Position numbers and translations under genes: made by a program. Below the pieces are notes generated by a model that did no database searches, was not told the origin of the DNA, and saw nothing but the letters and a program-made list of their open reading frames with translations. A DNA stretch of 7,074 nucleotides from the NCBI GenBank assembly GCA_029287555.1, contig JARFQX010000548.1:1-7074 (forward strand), given 5' to 3'. Below are positions 1-6,009 of the stretch, one piece after another; position 1 is the first letter of the stretch; each line of letters begins with the position of its first letter. The DNA comes from Rubripirellula sp. (lineage in GTDB: Bacteria; Planctomycetota; Planctomycetia; Pirellulales; Pirellulaceae).

Positions 1-183
1 ATGTACATCAGTACGACTCCCAGTGACGATGTCTTTGCTGAAGCCGGTTTGCCGTCGATACCCGCGGTGCTCATTTTTGATCACGAGGGTAACCTTGCCA
101 AAGTCTTCGTGGACGCGGGGGAGTCGGCGGGTTTCACTTACGAGAAGGACGTTGTTCCGTTCGTCAGGAAACTGATCGGCTAG
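1..183 (+). CDS. Thioredoxin-fold (TlpA/redoxin-like) protein, C-terminal part only
   Basis: Sixty codons ending in TAG at 181-183. The piece reads like the second half of a thioredoxin or TlpA-type fold: the segment GLPSIPAVLIFDHEGNL (residues 17-33) has the Ile-Pro that normally forms the cis-proline loop beside the active site, followed by the hydrophobic strand and the D-x-x-G turn typical of the family, then a second strand and a C-terminal helix ending VRKLIG. The CxxC or peroxidatic-cysteine half of the fold is absent, so the gene almost certainly begins left of the window and the ATG at base 1 is probably an internal methionine. Family members act as thiol:disulfide reductases or redox carriers, often exported or membrane-anchored. 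Catalytic competence cannot be judged without the N-terminus. A free-standing 60-residue protein is unlikely because half a thioredoxin fold would not be stable. It converges with the next gene, leaving one base between stop codons. Confidence 0.72.
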   Translation: MYISTTPSDDVFAEAGLPSIPAVLIFDHEGNLAKVFVDAGESAGFTYEKDVVPFVRKLIG

Positions 184-184
184 C

Positions 185-1372
185 TCAGGCGATGCTGGTG
201 TCAGCTCTGACTTGAGGATGGGTCTCACAGGCTTGCAGCAGTCGCTTCTGGATCCGATCGACGCAGCGCCCAACGTCATGGTGCTGACGAATCATCTTCA
301 TCGCGTGAGCGGCTCGCTGCGCCGCGGCCGGGCGATCCATCGCGAGTTGCCGGACGGCTTGAGCGAGCGAGTCAGGTTCGCCCGGCTTGGCCCACAGGAT
401 GGTTGGTTCATCCCGTTGCAGCTCAATCGTTCCGCCGGCCCTGGTGGCAATCACCGGTGTCCCCAGGGCCATCGCCTCCAGGACAACGTTGGGCATGCCT
501 TCAAAGAGAGAGGGCAGGATCAGGGCATCGGACGACTTGATGAATCGCTCCGGGTTCGTCAGCTTGCCCAAAAAATCAACCTGGTGCGGACCAGCCGGTT
601 GATTTGCCCACCGCGATTCCAGTTCACTCCGCAGCGGTCCGTCCCCAATCAAGCGAAGTCGGATCGGAGGCAGATTCTCTGGCCAGGACGATTGGCAAAG
701 CGCGATTGCCTTGATCAGATCGAAATGGCCTTTTTCTTCGGTCATCCGTCCGACGCAAACCAGTGTCAACCGATCATCGCGCTGCGGCGGGTCCTGCTCG
801 GCCAAGGCGCTAACCAATGCAACATCGACCGGATTGCGGATCACCTCGGTTGAGCCACTGGGCAGCTGGTAGAACCGTTCGGCGGAGTCCGCGGCCTGCT
901 GACTGACCGCGAGCACGCGGAAGGCTTGGCGATAGGCTCGTGCGAGCCGCTTGCGTTTGAGCCAGACGAACCGTTGTTCCACCATAGGGACCGCCAGCTC
1001 AGGCGGGCTGACGATCGTTGCGATCCGAGGGATGCGGCAGCGTCGGGCGGCTGGACCGGCCAGCATCGTCATGTGGAAGGTCCGATCATAGATGACGTCG
1101 ATCGACTCGCGACGCAGCACTTCCGACAAGTATTCAACCTGTTGACGCAAGATCCGACCGGGAACGTAGACGCCGCTCGTTTCGCCCCGATCGCTGAACG
1201 CATGGATCGCCACATCCTGGGGAACCTCCGAAAGCAGTTCGCCCGATCGATCCGTCAAGAAGAGCTGCGGCGTGAAGAGGGAGCGGTCAAGATGCCGCAA
1301 CAGCAGCAGCGTTTGCCTCTCGCTGCCGCCGCCGCGCATCGAGCTGATCATCAGGAGCACGCGTCGCGGCAT
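185..1372 (-). CDS. GT4-type glycosyltransferase (GT-B fold)
   Basis: A complete 395-residue protein, a normal length for retaining GT4 enzymes that move a sugar from a nucleotide-sugar donor to a lipid-linked or polysaccharide acceptor on the cytoplasmic face. The N-terminal Rossmann half opens with a short strand and glycine-rich loop (RVLLMISSMRGGGSERQ, residues 4-20), common in capsule and exopolysaccharide glycosyltransferases. The C-terminal half carries the family marks: VGRMTEEKG (207-215), the donor-binding strand LIGDGPLRSELE (241-252), and the EX7E motif in FEGMPNVVLEAMALGTPVIA (290-309; E291 and E299). I see no signal peptide or transmembrane segment. ATG at 1372 is the only good start: an in-frame stop lies at 1421-1423 with no other start codon between, although no clear Shine-Dalgarno precedes it. 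Donor and acceptor cannot be deduced. It stands alone rather than in a polysaccharide cluster, and is divergent from treZ. Confidence 0.93.
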   Translation of the reverse strand: MPRRVLLMISSMRGGGSERQTLLLLRHLDRSLFTPQLFLTDRSGELLSEVPQDVAIHAFSDRGETSGVYVPGRILRQQVEYLSEVLRRESIDVIYDRTFHMTMLAGPAARRCRIPRIATIVSPPELAVPMVEQRFVWLKRKRLARAYRQAFRVLAVSQQAADSAERFYQLPSGSTEVIRNPVDVALVSALAEQDPPQRDDRLTLVCVGRMTEEKGHFDLIKAIALCQSSWPENLPPIRLRLIGDGPLRSELESRWANQPAGPHQVDFLGKLTNPERFIKSSDALILPSLFEGMPNVVLEAMALGTPVIATRAGGTIELQRDEPTILWAKPGEPDSLAQAVRQLAMDRPAAAQRAAHAMKMIRQHHDVGRCVDRIQKRLLQACETHPQVRADTSIA

Positions 1373-1493
1373 CGAGTTCGCTGGAGTCCGATAGAGGGAT
1401 TGTCGACTTGCGCGGTACCGTCATAGCTTGTGCACTCACGACCGCGTCGGATCGCGATCGTTTTCAGGTCCTTGAGCCATCATTTTATCAGCC
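1373..1493. promoter_or_regulatory. Divergent intergenic region between glycosyltransferase and treZ
   Basis: These 121 bases separate two gene starts pointing away from each other, so they should hold promoters for both. I find no hexamer pair close to the sigma-70 consensus on either strand. A perfect 10-base palindrome, GATCGCGATC, sits at 1450-1459, and an AT-rich patch, CATTTTATCA, at 1481-1490 directly before the treZ ATG. Neither start has a recognisable Shine-Dalgarno sequence. The regulatory role is inferred from position only. Confidence 0.35.
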
Positions 1494-3335
1494 ATGGTCG
1501 ATCCCGCATCGGTACCGATCGAGAAACTTCATCGCCTGCTTGGTGCCCACTGTTTGAACAATGGGGGCGCCCGCTTTTGCGTTTGGGCGCCAACGCACGA
1601 TCAAGTTTTCGTCCTGCTGCCCGACCACCAGCGGCGGGTGAAAATGTCGCGGCTTGGGGGAGGTTATCACGTTGCCGATGTCCACGACGTCGCCGAAGGT
1701 GAGCTTTATCAATATGAGTTGGCTGGCCGATCGGACGAGGCGACCGCGAGGACTCGTCCCGATCCGGCCTCGCGTTTCCAACCTCGCGGCGTGCACGGGC
1801 CCAGCATGGTGGTCGCCCCGTACGACCAGTGGAACGACGACGATTGGAAGGGCGTCCGTCGCGAGCAGTTGATTGTCTACGAATTGCACGTCGGGGCTTT
1901 CACCCAAGCGGGGACCTACACCGCCGCCATCGACCGACTCGACGAACTGGTCGATCTGGGCATCACCGCGATCGAATTGATGCCACTCGCCGATGCGGCG
2001 GGACGCTGGAACTGGGGGTACGACGGAGTCAACTTGTACGCCCCGAATCGCAATTACGGGTCGCCCGGGGAACTTTCACGTTTTGTCGATGCAGCCCACC
2101 GGCGTGGTTTGGCCGTGTTTCTCGACGTGGTGTACAACCACCTCGGCCCGGAAGGCAACTACCTCGGTGACTGCGGTCCGTACCTTTCCGCTGAACACCA
2201 CACGCCTTGGGGTGCGGCTCCGAATTTTGACGATCCGACGCATGGGACGCAGTTGCGACGCTTCTTCATCGCCAACGCAATCCATTGGCTCGACGAGTAT
2301 CACTTCGATGGTTTGCGTATCGATGCGATCCACTGCATGCGGGACGACAGCGAACAACACGTGGCTGCCGAACTTGCCCAGGGCGTGCGTGATTGGTCGC
2401 GCGCAAGTGGTCGTTCCGCTCTGCTCATTGCTGAGTCCAACGTGTATGACCCCAACATGCTGATGCCGCTAGAGCATGGCGGCATGGGGTTCGATGCGGA
2501 ATGGTGTGACGATTTCCTGCACAGCGTTTTCGCGGTTGCCAGACCGGGCGAGCATCTTTGTCACCGACCGTATCACGCCGGAACGGATCTCGATCAAACC
2601 CTCCGCTTTGGGTTCGTCTACGAAGGAAGCTTACGGGAGCAACGGGGCCGGCGGACTCCCCCGCGACGCGTCATGACCGATTGTTTGGTCTATTCGATCC
2701 AGCATCACGACTTCATTGGCAATCATCCCCTTGGTAAGCGACTTCATCAGAGGACCTCCCTTGATTTTCAGAAGGCCGCGGCTGCCTTGATGCTACTCTG
2801 TCCCGCCGTCCCCATGTTGTTCATGGGGGAGGAGTTTGCCTGCGAGCACCCGTTTAAGTTCTTCGTCGATTTCACCGACGACCCGTTGAGAAAGGCGGTC
2901 GTGGATGGCCGAAAACGCGAGTATCCACAGCATGATTGGAGCGCCGGGACGCTTCCGATCGACGACGAGGCGTTTTTCGATTCAAAGATCGGCGCGGCCG
3001 AGGACGGGAACCTCGAAATGAGGTCGTGGTATCAGCGCCTGATTGCACTCCGCAAAGCTTGGCGGGACCAGTGCTTGATCAGCGATACCAATTTGTCGAT
3101 TGTCAACGATATCGACGCGGGCATCTACTCGATCCGATACCGCAATCGCGGCGTGATGGCCACCGTCGCGGCGCGACTGTCCGAGGTGGAATCGGGCCCC
3201 GAGCGGACAATTCGATTGGGAGACTGGATGGAGGAAGATCTCGGCCAACTGGTGCTCGACTCACGGCCGGAAGTTACCGCCTCGGGTGACCTGCAAGAGA
3301 ATCACGCCAAGGTTTTCTTCCGCCAGCGGGCCTGA
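1494..3335 (+). CDS. treZ: Malto-oligosyltrehalose trehalohydrolase (TreZ, GH13)
   Basis: A 613-residue protein, close to the usual ~600 for TreZ. The enzyme hydrolyses the alpha-1,4 bond next to the terminal trehalose of malto-oligosyltrehalose, releasing free trehalose in the cytoplasmic TreY-TreZ route. An N-terminal beta-sandwich (about residues 17-110, with GAHCLNNGGARFCVWAP) precedes the GH13 barrel. Visible barrel motifs are WNWGYDGVNLYAPNRNYGSP (172-191), region I DVVYNHLGPEGNYL (211-224), region II GLRIDAIH (273-280, D277 as nucleophile), region III LIAESN (311-316, E314 as general acid), region IV QHHDFIGN (403-410, D406), then FMGEEF (443-448). The PEGNYL, HHTPWG and NFDDP segments are TreZ-specific rather than GlgB- or GlgX-like. 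Regions III and IV deviate from the usual AED-x-RN and QNHDQ-GNR wording. ATG 1494 is the first start after an in-frame TGA at 1473-1475. No treY or glgX lies in the window. Confidence 0.94.
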   Translation: MVDPASVPIEKLHRLLGAHCLNNGGARFCVWAPTHDQVFVLLPDHQRRVKMSRLGGGYHVADVHDVAEGELYQYELAGRSDEATARTRPDPASRFQPRGVHGPSMVVAPYDQWNDDDWKGVRREQLIVYELHVGAFTQAGTYTAAIDRLDELVDLGITAIELMPLADAAGRWNWGYDGVNLYAPNRNYGSPGELSRFVDAAHRRGLAVFLDVVYNHLGPEGNYLGDCGPYLSAEHHTPWGAAPNFDDPTHGTQLRRFFIANAIHWLDEYHFDGLRIDAIHCMRDDSEQHVAAELAQGVRDWSRASGRSALLIAESNVYDPNMLMPLEHGGMGFDAEWCDDFLHSVFAVARPGEHLCHRPYHAGTDLDQTLRFGFVYEGSLREQRGRRTPPRRVMTDCLVYSIQHHDFIGNHPLGKRLHQRTSLDFQKAAAALMLLCPAVPMLFMGEEFACEHPFKFFVDFTDDPLRKAVVDGRKREYPQHDWSAGTLPIDDEAFFDSKIGAAEDGNLEMRSWYQRLIALRKAWRDQCLISDTNLSIVNDIDAGIYSIRYRNRGVMATVAARLSEVESGPERTIRLGDWMEEDLGQLVLDSRPEVTASGDLQENHAKVFFRQRA

Positions 3336-3378
3336 TTCAGCGAGGCGAGCCGGTCAACGCGCACCAAACAACACGCAT

Positions 3379-4488
3379 TCAGGCGGCGCCCGCTCGAGAC
3401 GGCGAGAAGCTGGCCGCAGGTTTTCGCGAATCGGTTGCCCGTTTCCACAGTTTGAAAATCTCGCGAGTCAGGCTGATTGCCGTCGTCTTATGGTAAGGAG
3501 AATCCTTGGGCAGACCCTCGGCTAGCCTTCGGTGGGCCTCGCCAAGATTGTGATAGGGCAAACTGGGAAACAGGTGGTGCAGCGCGTGGTAACGAGTTCC
3601 GATCGGCCCCCAAAGTTCGGTGAACCAGGGCCGGTACGGGTAGTTCAGGGTGTCGAGTAACTGCTCCTCGAACGTCATCTCAGATTCATCCTTGTTTGTC
3701 CAACGATGGGCTCCAAGGGTGCGCAGTTCGTTCAATACCAGCACGCCCACACCAACCGCGTAGGCAACCAACCAAAACGGATCGAGCCACTCGCCACGCA
3801 TCAGTCCACCACGGATCAAGAACCACACGCACCACAAGAAGACAAAAAACTCCTGAATGACAACAATTCGCATCAGCGAGGGGCTGGCATCGTTGCGCTC
3901 GTAGAACGGATCGACCAGCATGGTCGAAGCGTGACGATGAACCCAGCGTCGGGCCCCCGGCACGAACCAGCAGATTGGGCTGATGAGCAAGAATCTCGCC
4001 AGGCCGAGAAACGGAATCACCAGGGCTTGAAGGATGAACCCCACGATCATCCAGCGACTCTGGTGACTCAGCGGCAGGTATTCGCCGTCACGCTGGGTCC
4101 CGTAGTGCTTGCGACGGTGGTGGTCGACATGAGGATAATAGAGAAAAGATGGGACCAGAAAGAAAATGCCGCAGAGGGCATTCCAAGCGAAGCGGAAACC
4201 CTTGAACTTGCCTTTGGGAAGATGAACCAGCTCGTGAATGAACATCAGGGCTCGCATGTAGGCAATCACCGTGATGACGTAGCAAGCGATCATCGCGGCA
4301 GTCATCCCGGCTGACCACGGATACCATCGGGGCAGAAAGAAGAGCAGATGGAGCGCTACATGCCCGGTGAGAATGGAGACTAGAAAATCGATCCAGTAAA
4401 TGGTCGGATTTGCTTGGGTCAAATCTCCGATGAATCCTCTGGCCTGGGCGAAAGAGAAATTGGTGGTGGAATCTGCAGCAGAAGGCAT
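3379..4488 (-). CDS. Integral-membrane fatty acid desaturase
   Basis: A 369-residue protein if it starts at the ATG at 4486-4488; an in-frame TTG at 4525-4527 would add 13 residues (382). I prefer the ATG because GAAG lies eight bases before it and the TTG has no Shine-Dalgarno. Numbering from the TTG, the di-iron histidine boxes are HELVH (98-102), HVDHH (133-137) and HALHH (314-318), the HX3H/HX2HH/HX2HH set of membrane desaturases, with extra histidines at 141, 274 and 325. Hydrophobic segments lie near 45-66, 72-96, 113-131, 159-187, 218-238 and 249-267. Such enzymes introduce a double bond into acyl chains of membrane lipids using O2 and electrons from a ferredoxin or cytochrome b5-like donor; no donor is fused or adjacent. 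Carotenoid or sphingolipid substrates cannot be excluded. It converges with treZ, 43 bases between stops, with no evident terminator. Confidence 0.9.
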   Translation of the reverse strand: MPSAADSTTNFSFAQARGFIGDLTQANPTIYWIDFLVSILTGHVALHLLFFLPRWYPWSAGMTAAMIACYVITVIAYMRALMFIHELVHLPKGKFKGFRFAWNALCGIFFLVPSFLYYPHVDHHRRKHYGTQRDGEYLPLSHQSRWMIVGFILQALVIPFLGLARFLLISPICWFVPGARRWVHRHASTMLVDPFYERNDASPSLMRIVVIQEFFVFLWCVWFLIRGGLMRGEWLDPFWLVAYAVGVGVLVLNELRTLGAHRWTNKDESEMTFEEQLLDTLNYPYRPWFTELWGPIGTRYHALHHLFPSLPYHNLGEAHRRLAEGLPKDSPYHKTTAISLTREIFKLWKRATDSRKPAASFSPSRAGAA

Positions 4489-4666
4489 GACGTCAGCTTC
4501 AAGAAATGGACGATCGGGGATGGTCAAGCGATTGACAATGCGTGGATCGGCAACCGCCGCATACGGCCCTACGCAACTACATGGTGCTTCTGGAATTATG
4601 GGTCGGCAAGCAAAAACTGAGGTTCACTCCTGATGCTTCGATTATTCCGAAAAAGGCGACCAAGTC
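4489..4666. promoter_or_regulatory. Divergent intergenic region between desaturase and flavoprotein
   Basis: This 178-base gap lies between the divergent desaturase and flavoprotein starts and should contain both promoters. On the + strand a perfect TTGACA occurs at 4532-4537, but no acceptable -10 box follows at 16-18 bases. On the - strand a CATAAT (around 4598-4603) resembles a -10 box but lacks a matching -35. The last bases contain AAGG at 4653-4656, ten bases before the GTG start, a plausible weak ribosome binding site. Short open frames crossing here look like overlaps of the flanking genes rather than genes. Promoter function is positional inference. Confidence 0.35.
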
Positions 4667-5917
4667 GTGGATGATCAATTTTTGCGTGTGGCCGTGATTG
4701 GGGCGGGTGCAGCGGGGTTGGTGGCAGCCGCCGAGGCGGCCCAGCGTGGCGCCTCGGTCCTCTTGATCGAAAAGAATAGCAAGGCCGGAGTCAAGATCTT
4801 GATGTCGGGTGGGACGCGCTGCAATTTGACGCACCATGCCGATCCGCGCGAAATCGCGGAGGCCTTTGGACATGCTCGCCGCTTTCTCCAGCCAGCGTTG
4901 GGAGCATTTTCGCCGGCCGACGTCGTCCAGATGTTCCATCAATTCGGCGTCCCCACCAAAGTCGAGTCCACCGGCAAGGTCTTCCCGGTCAGCAATCGAG
5001 CGCTGCATGTCCGCGACGCCTTGGTTCGCCGGGCGAGCGAGGCGGGCGTGCGAATCGAAACCGCTCTGGGAGTCCTCGCTTTGATGCCGGCTGCCGGTGG
5101 CGGCTGGAAGATTGCCACCGCAGCGGGTGAGATTGACGCCGACCGCGTGATTGTGACCGCAGGCGGCCGGAGTTGGCCCGGTTGCGGAACGACTGGCGAT
5201 GCGTACGCCTGGCTGCGAGGTCTAGGACACACGATCATCGAGCCTCGACCGGCTTTGGTCCCGCTGACGGGCGGAGCCGATTGGATGCATCAGCTGTCGG
5301 GAGTGACCGTCGAGGATTGCCTGGTGTCGGTGATCGATGCCCGTTTACAAAAACGCAAGACGATCGGGAATCGACGTAGTTCGTTTCTGTTTACCCACTT
5401 TGGTTTTTCCGGGCCCGCCGCGATGGACATTAGCGGATCGTTGACGGCAGCCGAGTCGTTTAACGATCGGCAGGTGCTGCTCGATTTGTTACCCGAATGG
5501 GATCGGTCACGGCTTCGTCAATGGCTGACGGACCGCCTGCGGGATGGAGGACGCCAACGCGTGGCATCGCGGCTGGCGAAACGGTTGCCGATGCGGTTGG
5601 CCTCGGCGCTGGCCCAGCATACCGGCGCGGATTGTACGATTGCAGAACTACCACGGAACGTCTGCGGTCGGATCTGCGAGAGCTTGAAGCAACTTCCTCT
5701 GGACGTTCATGGCACCCTTGGCTTCGACAAAGCCGAAGTCACCGCGGGCGGGGTCGCCCTGGGCGAGGTCGATCCGAGGACGATGCAGAGTCGTCTCGCG
5801 GCCGGATTGTACATCGCCGGTGAGGTACTCGATGTCGATGGACCGATCGGCGGGTACAACTTTCAGGCGGCGTTCAGCACGGGACGCGCCGCGGGAATTG
5901 CTGCGGCGCAGCGTTAA
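4667..5917 (+). CDS. HI0933/BaiN/YhiN-family FAD-dependent oxidoreductase
   Basis: A complete 416-residue flavoprotein of the HI0933-like family (relatives: E. coli YhiN, clostridial BaiN); family length is about 400. Motifs in order: the Rossmann dinucleotide loop VIGAGAAGL (10-18) with an acidic residue ending the second strand (E35), KILMSGGTRCNLTH (43-56) as the family signature, TAGGRSWPGCGTTGDAY (164-180), FTHFGFSGPAAMDIS (242-256), and the C-terminal FAD-closing block TAGGVALGEVDPRTM (359-373) plus AGEVLDVDGPIGGYNFQAAF (384-403). It is cytosolic, with no signal peptide. The substrate is unknown for most members, and BaiN's role in bile acid dehydroxylation should not be transferred here. 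The start is GTG 4667: an in-frame TGA stands at 4631-4633, no ATG lies between, and the nucleotide-binding motif begins nine codons in. It is divergent from the desaturase, with the FHA-cyclase gene 92 bases downstream, possibly co-transcribed. Confidence 0.93.
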   Translation: MDDQFLRVAVIGAGAAGLVAAAEAAQRGASVLLIEKNSKAGVKILMSGGTRCNLTHHADPREIAEAFGHARRFLQPALGAFSPADVVQMFHQFGVPTKVESTGKVFPVSNRALHVRDALVRRASEAGVRIETALGVLALMPAAGGGWKIATAAGEIDADRVIVTAGGRSWPGCGTTGDAYAWLRGLGHTIIEPRPALVPLTGGADWMHQLSGVTVEDCLVSVIDARLQKRKTIGNRRSSFLFTHFGFSGPAAMDISGSLTAAESFNDRQVLLDLLPEWDRSRLRQWLTDRLRDGGRQRVASRLAKRLPMRLASALAQHTGADCTIAELPRNVCGRICESLKQLPLDVHGTLGFDKAEVTAGGVALGEVDPRTMQSRLAAGLYIAGEVLDVDGPIGGYNFQAAFSTGRAAGIAAAQR

Positions 5918-5996
5918 GATTGCTATCCGGAGTCGTTTTCCATGCCGCAGAACGTTGTCGCCTTCGCAGAGCCCGCGAGTTTCGTCTTATCTTGCC

Positions 5997-6002
5997 AGGT
6001 GA
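5997..6002 (+). promoter_or_regulatory. Shine-Dalgarno AGGTGA for the FHA-cyclase gene
   Basis: AGGTGA lies seven bases before the ATG at 6010-6012, the clearest ribosome binding site in the window. It favours that ATG over the in-frame GTG at 6004, which would have only one base of spacing. The other complete genes here have weak or no such site. Confidence 0.6.
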
Positions 6003-6009
6003 AGTGATC

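Noticed and set aside
200..211. GTCAGCTCTGAC hairpin near the end of the glycosyltransferase gene
   Set aside because: The perfect stem leaves a two-base loop, there is no T-run on either side, and it lies in coding sequence.
212..853. 213-codon open frame on the + strand
   Set aside because: It lies wholly antisense within the glycosyltransferase, whose motifs are clear. The translation is rich in Arg, Gln and His with no recognisable fold, as expected for a shadow in GC-rich DNA.
926..1426. 166-codon open frame on the + strand opposite the glycosyltransferase N-terminus
   Set aside because: Fully explained as a shadow; low-complexity Arg/Asp/His composition and no start signal.
1450..1459. 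GATCGCGATC palindrome as an operator
   Set aside because: CGATC-type words are frequent throughout this window, including in coding sequence, so one copy in the gap is not evidence of a binding site. It is noted in the intergenic entry only.
1488..1907. 139-codon open frame on the - strand over the treZ start
   Set aside because: Overlaps the conserved N-terminal domain of TreZ in antisense and has no recognisable domain.
3330..3384. Six-base inverted repeat GCCTGA/TCAGGC spanning the convergent stops of treZ and the desaturase
   Set aside because: Both genes end in an Ala GCC codon plus TGA, which creates the match automatically. The arms are 43 bases apart with no T-tract, so it is not a terminator.
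3706..4314. 202-codon open frame on the + strand
   Set aside because: Antisense to the desaturase region holding its histidine boxes and membrane segments. The His/Gln/Glu-rich translation looks like complemented hydrophobic codons.
4532..4537. Perfect TTGACA as a -35 box for the flavoprotein gene
   Set aside because: The bases 16-18 downstream are GC-rich with no -10-like hexamer, and it lies at the desaturase 5' end. Probably a chance match.
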